DNA of 6,865 nt, from NCBI GenBank assembly GCA_947494085.1, contig CANLTP010000048.1, positions 1 to 6,865 on the forward strand, given 5' to 3'. This stretch comes from Actinomycetota bacterium (GTDB lineage: Bacteria; Actinomycetota; Actinomycetes; Nanopelagicales; Nanopelagicaceae). The notes below the pieces were generated by a model that did not search any database, was not told where the DNA came from, and was given only the letters and a program-made list of their open reading frames with translations. The translations under genes and the position numbers were made by a program. How positions within the stretch are numbered: the first letter of the stretch is position 1; each line of letters opens with the position of its first letter. Below are positions 1 through 6,240 of this stretch, one piece after another.

Positions 1-146
1 GCGTTGTAGGCGGGGGAGATTCGGCAGCGGCGGTCCGTAAGTTAGGGTTTGCTGATTCGGATTTCGGTTATATCTCTACTGGCGGCGGAGCTTCTCTGGA
101 ATATCTCGAAGGTAAGGAATTGCCCGGTTTAGTAGTTCTGCAGTAA
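1..146 (+). CDS. pgk: Phosphoglycerate kinase, C-terminal fragment
   Basis: This is the 3' end of a phosphoglycerate kinase gene; its 5' part lies outside the window. The enzyme transfers phosphate between 1,3-bisphosphoglycerate and ADP, forming 3-phosphoglycerate and ATP in lower glycolysis in the cytoplasm. The visible frame begins with the second codon position set at base 3 and ends with TAA at 144-146, giving 47 residues. It starts [15 protein letters not shown], the glycine-rich nucleotide-binding segment of the family, and continues with [19 protein letters not shown], the conserved C-terminal signature. The ending LVVLQ is somewhat shorter than in many homologues, which often carry a few more residues. 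The gene is followed after 35 bp by tpiA, the usual gap-pgk-tpiA order. Identification is firm, although only about a tenth of the protein is visible. Confidence 0.96.
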   Translation, partial: VVGGGDSAAAVRKLGFADSDFGYISTGGGASLEYLEGKELPGLVVLQ

Positions 147-181
147 TTTTTGTTTAGTCTTTAAAACACTCTGGAGGAATA

Positions 182-961
182 ATGCGTAAGCCCTTGATCG
201 CAGGTAACTGGAAGATGAACCTCAATCATCTTGAGGCTATCGCCGTTACCCAGAAGCTTTCTTACTCCTTAGATGACAAGGACTACGACGCTGTAGATGT
301 TGTAGTGCTTCCTCCTTTTACTGATATTCGTTCAGTCCAAACTCTGATTGATGGCGATCGTCTTCGACTTTCGTATGGTGCTCAGGATTTATCACCAGAT
401 GCAAGTGGAGCATTCACCGGCGATATCAGCGGTTCCATGTTGAATAAGTTGGGTTGTTCTTACGTAGCAGTTGGACATTCTGAACGCAGAGCAATTCATA
501 ATGAAGGCGATGAGATTGTTAATCGCAAAATTAAAGCCGCTCTTGCAAATGAAATCACTCCAATATTTTGTGTCGGTGAAGAGTTAATTATTCGTGAAGC
601 GGGCACGCATGTAGAACACGTTCTAAATCAAATTCGAAATGGCCTAAAGGGATTTCATAAACCAGATCTAAAGAAGATTGTTTTTGCCTACGAACCTGTT
701 TGGGCAATCGGAACCGGTAAGACTGCAAGTGCTGAAGATGCACAGGAAGTATGTGCAGCAATTCGAATTGAACTCGCAAAGATTGGATCCACAGAAATCG
801 CTGAGGCAGCCCGGATTCTCTACGGCGGTTCAGTTAAATCTTCAAACATCGTAGAAATCATGAAACAAGAGGACATTGATGGTGTGTTGGTCGGCGGAGC
901 AAGCCTCGATGCTGAGGAATTCGCCCGAATTGCCCGTTTCCATCGGGCGGTAACCGCGTAA
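182..961 (+). CDS. tpiA: Triose-phosphate isomerase
   Basis: The 259-residue protein interconverts dihydroxyacetone phosphate and glyceraldehyde 3-phosphate in glycolysis and gluconeogenesis. It has the normal length for a single-domain TIM barrel and all catalytic landmarks: N9 and K11 in GNWKMN, the electrophilic H99 in VGHSERR, the catalytic base E171 in [12 protein letters not shown] (loop 6 follows), the phosphate-gripping YGGSVKSSN (214-222) and VGGASL (237-242). The ATG at 182 has a strong Shine-Dalgarno, GGAGG at 173-177, four bases upstream. The adjacent pgk fragment and the short gap indicate co-transcription from an upstream glycolytic promoter. Nothing is missing or unusual in the protein. 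The 91-bp gap downstream to secG holds small inverted repeats described separately. Confidence 0.98.
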   Translation: MRKPLIAGNWKMNLNHLEAIAVTQKLSYSLDDKDYDAVDVVVLPPFTDIRSVQTLIDGDRLRLSYGAQDLSPDASGAFTGDISGSMLNKLGCSYVAVGHSERRAIHNEGDEIVNRKIKAALANEITPIFCVGEELIIREAGTHVEHVLNQIRNGLKGFHKPDLKKIVFAYEPVWAIGTGKTASAEDAQEVCAAIRIELAKIGSTEIAEAARILYGGSVKSSNIVEIMKQEDIDGVLVGGASLDAEEFARIARFHRAVTA

Positions 962-965
962 TTTG

Positions 966-1019
966 CTGGCGATTGACGGGTATCCTTACGCCAGTGTCCA
1001 GTCGGGTGTTTACCTGGCG
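966..1019 (+). repeat. Three-part inverted repeat (two alternative hairpins) between tpiA and secG
   Basis: The gap between tpiA and secG carries CTGGCG at 966-971, CGCCAG at 989-994 and CTGGCG again at 1014-1019. The middle copy can pair with either flanking copy as a perfect 6-bp stem with a 17- or 19-base loop, so the two hairpins exclude one another. No U-tract follows either stem, so neither is a convincing intrinsic terminator. In RNA it could be a processing or stability element, or part of an attenuator; it may also be chance. A TTGACG at 973-978 inside the first loop resembles a -35 box, but I find no good -10 at the right spacing. Confidence 0.35.
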
Positions 1020-1052
1020 CTTAGAAGTTTTCGAATATAGAAGGAGATAGTC

Positions 1053-1283
1053 GTGGTTTTAGCTCTATCAATCTTGCTCGTGATAACCAGCATTCTGATG
1101 GTTCTGCTTGTGTTACTTCACAAGGGCAAGGGCAGCGGATTATCTGACCTCTTTGGCGGTGGAGTTTCATCAAGTTATGGCGGATCTTCGGTAGTTGAAA
1201 AGAATCTTGATCGCATAACTATTGTTGTTGGCGGTCTCTGGTTCGCAGGTGTAATTGTTCTTAGTTTGGTATTAAAGAAGTAA
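1053..1283 (+). CDS. secG: Preprotein translocase subunit SecG
   Basis: This 76-residue membrane protein is the small SecG subunit of the SecYEG channel, which moves unfolded proteins across or into the cytoplasmic membrane. It has two hydrophobic helices (about residues 4-22 and 55-74) separated by the conserved cytoplasmic loop HKGKGSGLSDLFGGG (23-37), a glycine/serine stretch, and then KNLDRIT (50-56), which leads into the second helix. The length is normal for the family. The start is a GTG at 1053, chosen because AAGGAG (1041-1046) sits six bases upstream and the first hydrophobic helix begins immediately after it. The placement behind pgk-tpiA and before rbpA is the usual actinobacterial neighbourhood. 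Co-transcription with tpiA is likely, although the 91-bp gap leaves room for a separate promoter. Confidence 0.96.
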   Translation: MVLALSILLVITSILMVLLVLLHKGKGSGLSDLFGGGVSSSYGGSSVVEKNLDRITIVVGGLWFAGVIVLSLVLKK

Positions 1284-1332
1284 TTTGTTTTTGTTCTTTT
1301 TATTAAAGTTTCATTGAGTAGAGGAGAATAAT

Positions 1333-1668
1333 ATGGGTAGCGCAATTCGTGGAAGCCGCGTTGGCGCAGGTCCTATGGGTGAAGCAGAGCGTGGCGATGC
1401 CATTGCTCGTTTCCGAGTTTCTTACTGGTGTGCACAAGGCCATGAAACTCGTCCTTCATTTGCTGAAGATGAAACTGTTCAGATTCCAGAGATTTGGGAT
1501 TGTCCTCGATGTGGCTACCCAGCTGGTTTGAATAAAGATAAACCACCAATGCCAATTAAAAATGAACCATATAAAACTCACCTGGCTTATGTTAAAGAAC
1601 GTCGCACTGAAGCTGAATCAAAGAAGATTTTGGAAGATGCTTTAGCACGACTTCGTGGTGAAGATTAA
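1333..1668 (+). CDS. rbpA: RNA polymerase-binding protein RbpA
   Basis: This 111-residue protein matches RbpA, an actinobacterial general transcription factor that binds RNA polymerase holoenzyme with the principal sigma factor and stabilises open complexes. The N-terminal tail contains RGSRVGA (6-12). The core has C33, H37, C57 and C60, the Cys/His set that binds zinc in Streptomyces RbpA but is partly lost in the mycobacterial protein. The C-terminal part has KTH (81-83) and ERR (89-91), matching the sigma-interaction domain, and a final helix ending LARLRG. K81 aligns with the DNA-contacting arginine R79 of M. tuberculosis RbpA. The linker before it (PMPIKNEPY) has fewer lysines than mycobacterial or Streptomyces linkers. 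The ATG at 1333 is supported by GAGGAG at 1321-1326. The gene is last in the + strand cluster and converges on pgi. Confidence 0.93.
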   Translation: MGSAIRGSRVGAGPMGEAERGDAIARFRVSYWCAQGHETRPSFAEDETVQIPEIWDCPRCGYPAGLNKDKPPMPIKNEPYKTHLAYVKERRTEAESKKILEDALARLRGED

Positions 1669-1681
1669 AAATTTAGATCTT
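1661..1681. terminator. AT-rich inverted repeat at the rbpA/pgi convergent junction (possible weak bidirectional terminator)
   Basis: AAGAT at 1661-1665 pairs with ATCTT at 1677-1681. Inside it TAAA (1666-1669) pairs with TTTA (1672-1675), leaving a two-base centre and one unpaired G at 1676. The element covers both stop codons, which are separated by only four bases. It contains almost no G:C pairs and lacks a real T-tract, so it would be a poor intrinsic terminator. Its position is the only argument for that role. Termination may instead be Rho-dependent or may occur inside the opposing gene. Confidence 0.25.
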
Positions 1682-3220
1682 TGCTACTGCTTCTAGAAGC
1701 GAGTTAATTCCCAAAGTCCGATTCTTTAGGTGAACTCTTAAAACCGGTAAATCGCGCGAAGAAAGTGCTTCGCCATCACCGAGTGCTTGTGCCATTAAAA
1801 GTTCACTAAATGAAAAATTTGTTCCAGGTATCTCTATGTCAGCATCAGCCTCAGCAGTAATTTGAAGGAAGCCACCATTGCTAGCGCCACCTTTATGAAA
1901 TTGCCCAGTTGAGTGTAGAAATCTGGGACCCCAACCAAAAGTGACTCCAATATTTTTCTTCGTTGCAATCGCTTCTCGCAACTTAAGTATCTCTACATCT
2001 GCTTCTCGATTTAGATAAGCCATGATTGCAAGATATTTGTCAGAACGGCCAATTAAGTCGTGAAGTATTTCGCCCAGTTCCGTCGAAGCGCTTTCACCGT
2101 AAACTGCTAGATCCTTGTTTTCCAAAACCGGTTGACTCGTAGGTTTTCCATTTTTGCTCCAGTCGCTTAAAAGTTTGCTAGTTCGCTCTTTAGCTTCGGT
2201 CACATTTGGTTGATTAAATGGATCGACCTTGAGCGCTCGGCACAATAACGCGGTTACCCATTCCCAAAGTATGAAGTGTTCACCCAGTGATGCATTTATA
2301 TTGAGATCGCATTCGCCATCTCCAAATCCAATTGAAAGTGCTGGGCCAGAGACCTTGGAAACGCGGCTCTCAACAACGATTGGTAAGCGACCTTTCTGAT
2401 CTTTACCAGTTGATTCAGCTATTAATTGTTCAATCCAATCTCCGATACCTGGAACACTAGATCCAGAATCATGAAGCGAAAAGTTCTGGATGGTTTGCTC
2501 GAAAATTAACGTGGCTAACTTGATTGCAGATGAATTACGCTCTGCAAAAGTTTGAGCAGCAATATCTGCATCATCGAGCAGTACTGAGGCATCGATTCCT
2601 AACAACGCAGCTGGAACAAGCCCGAAGGCGCTGAGAGCGCTAAATCTCCCACCTACAAAAGGATCGGCATTGATAACTCGTAAGCCTGAAGATCGAGCTG
2701 ATGTATCTAATGGCGAACCAGGATCAGTCACAATTACAAAGTGCTCTCGAGGATCTAAATTTGCGTCAGCTAATAATTTCTCAAATAGTGCTTTTTGAGA
2801 GGCTGTTTCGATTGTTGATCCAGACTTTGATCCAATAATTATCAGAGTCTCACTAAGGTTTTCAGGAATCCCTAGTCGTATCTGATCTGGATCTGTCGTG
2901 TCGAGAATCGTTAGTTTCTTGCCGAAAGTTTTTGCAATCACTTCAGGTGCTAGTGAAGACCCACCCATTCCACATAAAACATAATTATTTAGATTCTTTG
3001 ATCTTGCCCATGCGCTAAGCGCATCCAACTGGGGGAGTAAATCCCGACTAGTTTTTGGTAGGTCAATCCAATTAAGGCGTTCTCGAGCTTCTGGCTCTGC
3101 TGCAGCGCCCCAGAGTGTTGAATCCTTTGTGGCAAGTGCAGCTGCAATTGAATTTAAATCTTTCGCAATTGTGCTCTCGTCATCAAATTTATCTAGTAGC
3201 CGTCCTGAAATTTCGATCAT
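1673..3220 (-). CDS. pgi: Glucose-6-phosphate isomerase (actinobacterial / Tal-Pgi-like type)
   Basis: This 515-residue cytoplasmic enzyme interconverts glucose 6-phosphate and fructose 6-phosphate. It contains two sugar isomerase (SIS) folds. Visible landmarks are GMGGSSLAPE (84-93), the phosphate-binding SKSGSTIET (131-139), VGGRFSALSAFGL (189-201), QLIAESTGKDQKGRLP (265-280) with the likely catalytic E269, DPFNQPNV (333-340), and HSTGQFHKGG (436-445), whose K443 probably corresponds to the C-terminal catalytic lysine. The HSTGQ.HKGG form resembles the isomerase half of bifunctional transaldolase/isomerase proteins and the Streptomyces pgi near tal, rather than the classic E. coli enzyme; here no transaldolase domain is fused. 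ATG follows the tkt TAA with no gap, with a weak AAGG (3230-3227) six bases before, so translation is probably coupled to tkt. It is the last gene of the - strand operon in this window. Confidence 0.94.
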   Translation of the reverse strand: MIEISGRLLDKFDDESTIAKDLNSIAAALATKDSTLWGAAAEPEARERLNWIDLPKTSRDLLPQLDALSAWARSKNLNNYVLCGMGGSSLAPEVIAKTFGKKLTILDTTDPDQIRLGIPENLSETLIIIGSKSGSTIETASQKALFEKLLADANLDPREHFVIVTDPGSPLDTSARSSGLRVINADPFVGGRFSALSAFGLVPAALLGIDASVLLDDADIAAQTFAERNSSAIKLATLIFEQTIQNFSLHDSGSSVPGIGDWIEQLIAESTGKDQKGRLPIVVESRVSKVSGPALSIGFGDGECDLNINASLGEHFILWEWVTALLCRALKVDPFNQPNVTEAKERTSKLLSDWSKNGKPTSQPVLENKDLAVYGESASTELGEILHDLIGRSDKYLAIMAYLNREADVEILKLREAIATKKNIGVTFGWGPRFLHSTGQFHKGGASNGGFLQITAEADADIEIPGTNFSFSELLMAQALGDGEALSSRDLPVLRVHLKNRTLGINSLLEAVAKI

Positions 3221-5266
3221 TTAAGACCTTGCAATAGTTCTCTTTGCGGCTTCTACAACATTTTCTGGGGTGAAGCCATATTCTTTGAAGAGCGTCCCGG
3301 CAGATGCAGATGCGCCAAAGTGTTCGAGGCTAACAATCTCGCCATTGTCACCAACATACTTATGCCATCCGGCGCCGACTCCAGCTTCAACACTTACTCG
3401 TGCCTTAACGCCCTTAGGCAGAATGCTCTCTTTATATGAATCAGGTTGTTCCTGAAACCATTCCAAGCAAGGTGCACTTACAACACGTGCGGCAATGTTT
3501 TGATCTGAAAGAATTTTCGCTGCCGCAATAGCAACATGCACTTCCGAACCTGTCGCAATCAAAATAACATCGGGTTCGCTCTTTGCTTCCACGATTACAT
3601 AGGCACCCTTTGCCACGCCTTCGGCACTGCCACATTGGGTGCGATCAAAAACCGGGAGATTCTGTCGCGATAACGCGATTCCTACCGGCTTATCACGAGT
3701 GATTATTTCGCGCCAAGCAATTGCGGTTTCGTTAGCATCACCTGGTCGAACAATTGAAAAATTCGGAATCAAACGTAGAGAGGCGATGTGTTCGACAGGT
3801 TGGTGAGTTGGGCCATCTTCTCCCAAGCCAATTGAATCGTGGCTCCAGATAAAGATTGATGGAATATTCATTAGCGCTGCCAAACGAACGGCACCTCGCA
3901 TGTAATCACTGAACACTAGAAAGGTGCCACCGAAGGATCGAGTCAGGCCGTGAAGTGCAATGCCGTTAAGTATGGCTCCCATTGCATGCTCTCTAATTCC
4001 GAAGTGAATGATTCGACCATACGGATTTGCATCCTTCATTTTGCTATTTGCAGGCAAGAATGAACCACCGTTATTTATGGTTGTGTTATTACTTCCGGCA
4101 AGGTCGGAGGAGCCACCCCAAAATTCGGGCAATACTCCAGCAATAGCGTTGATGATTTTTCCAGATGCCGCACGAGTGGCAATATCTTTTCCACTTTCGA
4201 ATGTGGGAATTACTTGTTGCCAATCTTTCGGCAACTTTCGGGTCTGCAATCTTTTGAGCAACTCATTTTGTTCAGGATTAGTCTTTGCCCACGTTGCTAG
4301 TTCGTTGTTCCAGATTGCTCGCTGTTCAGCACTACGTTCGATAACTTTGCGGGTATGTTTCAAAACAGAATCTGGGACATCAAATGACTTCTCCGGATCT
4401 AGCCCGAGCGCAACTTTTGTCGCAGCAACTTCATCTGCGCCAAGAGCAGATCCATGTGATTCGGCAGTGCCTTGGGCGCTAGGGGCTGGCCAGGCAATCA
4501 CAGTTTTTAATCTAATTAGTGAGGGTTTCATCTTTTCATTAGCCACTGCAAGCATCGCTTTTTCTAAGGCCGGTTGATCGACGTCACCATTAGCAAGGGC
4601 CGCAACTTCTACGACATTCCAACCATAAGCTTTAAAGCGCATTGAAACATCTTCAGTGAATGCAACATGAGTGTCGCCCTCAATTGAGATTCGATTATCG
4701 TCGTAGATAACTTTAAGGTTTCCAAGTTCCTGAGTTCCAGCCAGCGAACAAGCTTCAGAACTAATACCTTCTTGCAAGTCGCCATCGGAAGCGATTACCC
4801 AAATATTGTGATCAAAGAGAGATGTCTTACTGGCTGGATCAAGCAAGCCTTTTTCGTATCGTGCTGCCATCGCCATTCCAACAGCGCTAGAAATTCCAGA
4901 ACCTAGTGGACCAGTAGTTATTTCGACGCCAGCAGTATGTCCAAACTCTGGATGGCCAGGAGTCTTTGCACCTGCTGTTCGGAAATTTTGTAAGTCAGAG
5001 AGCTCTAATCCATAGCCGCATAAAAACAATTGAACATAGAGAGTTAGCGAAGAATGTCCAGCAGATAGAACGAAGCGATCTCGACCAAGCCAATTAGGGT
5101 CGGAAGGGTCATGCTTTAGAATTCTTTGGAAGAGTGTGTAAGCAACAGGAGCCAGGGCCATTGCTGTGCCTGGATGTCCATTGCCAACTTTCTGAACGGC
5201 ATCCATCGCGAGTGCGCGACTGACGACAACAGCTTGGTCATCTAAAGAGCTCCATTTTTCGCTCAC
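3221..5266 (-). CDS. tkt: Transketolase
   Basis: This 681-residue, thiamine-diphosphate-dependent enzyme moves two-carbon ketol units between pentose, erythrose and hexose phosphates in the pentose phosphate pathway. Visible motifs, counted from the GTG, are NGHPG (29-33, catalytic H31), SAGHSS (68-73), TTGPLGSG (117-124), the cofactor/metal site SDGDLQEG (160-167) to DDN (189-191), H271 in ESHGSALG, IREHAMG (424-430) with the cofactor-activating E426, and GEDGPTHQPVEH (482-493). The leading G of the classical GDG motif is serine, which is common in actinobacterial transketolases. An ATG 60 bases further up is in frame, but the GTG at 5266 is preferred: it overlaps the ctaA TGA as GTGA, follows a good Shine-Dalgarno, and starts just before the conserved domain. 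ctaA lies upstream and pgi directly downstream, indicating one operon. Confidence 0.96.
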   Translation of the reverse strand: MSEKWSSLDDQAVVVSRALAMDAVQKVGNGHPGTAMALAPVAYTLFQRILKHDPSDPNWLGRDRFVLSAGHSSLTLYVQLFLCGYGLELSDLQNFRTAGAKTPGHPEFGHTAGVEITTGPLGSGISSAVGMAMAARYEKGLLDPASKTSLFDHNIWVIASDGDLQEGISSEACSLAGTQELGNLKVIYDDNRISIEGDTHVAFTEDVSMRFKAYGWNVVEVAALANGDVDQPALEKAMLAVANEKMKPSLIRLKTVIAWPAPSAQGTAESHGSALGADEVAATKVALGLDPEKSFDVPDSVLKHTRKVIERSAEQRAIWNNELATWAKTNPEQNELLKRLQTRKLPKDWQQVIPTFESGKDIATRAASGKIINAIAGVLPEFWGGSSDLAGSNNTTINNGGSFLPANSKMKDANPYGRIIHFGIREHAMGAILNGIALHGLTRSFGGTFLVFSDYMRGAVRLAALMNIPSIFIWSHDSIGLGEDGPTHQPVEHIASLRLIPNFSIVRPGDANETAIAWREIITRDKPVGIALSRQNLPVFDRTQCGSAEGVAKGAYVIVEAKSEPDVILIATGSEVHVAIAAAKILSDQNIAARVVSAPCLEWFQEQPDSYKESILPKGVKARVSVEAGVGAGWHKYVGDNGEIVSLEHFGASASAGTLFKEYGFTPENVVEAAKRTIARS

Positions 5267-6156
5267 TTGATTGTCACTTCCTGTTCTAATCGGGCCGTTA
5301 GATTCAATCGCCAACCATGTATCCAAACCAACGTTGCTCCCAGTAAATGCGCACCAACAATAATCTCAGGAAGACCTGTCACATATTGTAAGTATCCGAT
5401 TGCGCCTTGGGCCAAGGAGATACCGAGAAAGATAAGAATCATCCGACTAAAAAATTTCTTAACCTCGGGTGTTTCTGAAACTTTAACAACTAAATAGAGA
5501 GCAATCGTTAGGCAGATAAGAACAATGACTGACTCAGCATGCAGCCAAGAAACGGCGCGGAAATTGAATGGATAACGCTCGACACCTTCAGAACCCGAAT
5601 GTGGTCCAGTGCCAGTTACGACAACACCAATCAAAAGAACTATGAAAGTTAAGGCTGTAACAACTTTAGTTAAATTCCTCGTCATCGGAAGAACTTTAAT
5701 AACAGGGCGATCAAGAACTCGGTGACGCAGTGCTAGTGCACACGCGATTAGCGGAAGAGAAAGAAGAAAGTGTGCCGATACTGTAATTGGAGTTAATTTT
5801 GTTAAAACGGTTATTCCACCTAATCCGCCCTGCGCCAGAATTCCAAGAATTTGTAGAATTGCTAAAAGCCGCAAACGCTTGAAATCACTACGGTCGCGCA
5901 ATCTCTTCAAAATATAAATGAAGGCGGCAAGAGCGATAAAAAGTACGAGGGGGCCAATCAAGCGATTTCCGAATTCGATCCATGCATGCAATTGGCTTTC
6001 ATCCTGCCCGATAACTGGCTTGATCGAACCATCTACACATTCCGGCCAGGTTGGGCAACCAAGCCCGGCGCCAGTTAAACGCACCGCCCCTCCCGTGACC
6101 ACCAACCCTGCATTTACAACAAGCAAAGCAGTGAAAAGTGTTGAGCGTAGCTTCAT
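5263..6156 (-). CDS. ctaA: Heme A synthase (COX15/CtaA family)
   Basis: This 297-residue integral membrane protein should oxidise the heme O methyl group to make heme A for aa3-type cytochrome oxidase. Eight hydrophobic helices are visible at about 7-25, 68-83, 95-118, 124-143, 163-182, 204-226, 236-258 and 263-283, the CtaA fold of two four-helix halves. The first external loop has the cysteine pair C34 and C40 in GCPTWPEC. IEFGNR (60-65) supplies the catalytic glutamate E61, with N64 where Bacillus CtaA has a heme-ligand histidine; this substitution is usual in actinobacterial members. Remaining histidines are H129, H206 and H270. The ATG at 6156 is the first start after an in-frame TAG and has no nearby Shine-Dalgarno, so the message may be leaderless. 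The ctaB gene for heme O synthase is not in the window. The gene overlaps tkt by four bases. Confidence 0.93.
   Translation of the reverse strand: MKLRSTLFTALLVVNAGLVVTGGAVRLTGAGLGCPTWPECVDGSIKPVIGQDESQLHAWIEFGNRLIGPLVLFIALAAFIYILKRLRDRSDFKRLRLLAILQILGILAQGGLGGITVLTKLTPITVSAHFLLSLPLIACALALRHRVLDRPVIKVLPMTRNLTKVVTALTFIVLLIGVVVTGTGPHSGSEGVERYPFNFRAVSWLHAESVIVLICLTIALYLVVKVSETPEVKKFFSRMILIFLGISLAQGAIGYLQYVTGLPEIIVGAHLLGATLVWIHGWRLNLTARLEQEVTIK
5274..5282 (-). promoter_or_regulatory. Shine-Dalgarno of tkt inside the 3' end of ctaA
   Basis: Read on the - strand the bases are AGGAAGTGA, one mismatch from the AGGAGGTGA complement of the 16S rRNA tail, and they end seven bases before GTG at 5266. 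This selects the GTG as the tkt start over the in-frame ATG at 5326. It also places the ribosome site within the last codons of ctaA, so the two genes are probably translationally coupled. Confidence 0.7.
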
Positions 6157-6162
6157 ACTCGT

Positions 6163-6168
6163 AGCCTA
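6163..6168 (-). promoter_or_regulatory. Candidate -10 box for a leaderless ctaA-tkt-pgi transcript
   Basis: On the - strand TAGGCT, a TANNNT hexamer typical of actinobacterial -10 boxes, ends six bases before the ctaA ATG. Together with the lack of a Shine-Dalgarno this would fit a transcript starting at or next to the start codon. I see no clear -35 box, so this rests on one short motif. Confidence 0.3.
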
Positions 6169-6226
6169 TGCGCTTGAAGTCTCCTCCTGCGGCAGTGCGC
6201 CGAGTGGCGGGTTTGGGTGAATTACG

Positions 6227-6240
6227 CAACAATAATGTTG
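6227..6240 (+). promoter_or_regulatory. Candidate SufR operator (CAAC-N6-GTTG)
   Basis: The bases read CAAC-AATAAT-GTTG, a perfect match to the inverted repeat bound by SufR in the cyanobacterium Synechocystis; the arms extend inward to CAACA/TGTTG. It lies at the head of the sufR gene in this window and ends on the first base of the GTG at 6240. Inside it AATAAT (6231-6236) and AACAAT (6228-6233) both resemble a -10 box. A cluster-bearing SufR bound here would cover the promoter and repress its own gene and the downstream suf genes. No binding has been shown; the call rests on motif and position. Confidence 0.6.

Noticed and set aside
1284..1332. T-rich secG-rbpA gap as a terminator or promoter
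   Set aside because: There is no stem before the T-rich run and no -35/-10 pair at acceptable spacing; it only carries the rbpA Shine-Dalgarno.
4008..4577. A 189-codon open frame on the + strand antisense to tkt
   Set aside because: It lies wholly within the well-supported tkt coding sequence, has no recognisable domain and no Shine-Dalgarno that I can see; it is a frame shadow.
5267..5326. tkt start at the ATG at 5326, adding 20 residues
   Set aside because: The extra residues are encoded by ctaA in another frame and do not resemble the transketolase N-terminus; the GTG at 5266 has the Shine-Dalgarno and the typical GTGA overlap.
6178..6190. GGAGGAG on the - strand upstream of ctaA as its ribosome site
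   Set aside because: It lies more than 20 bases before the ATG and is separated from it in frame by a TAG, with no suitable start codon at the right distance.
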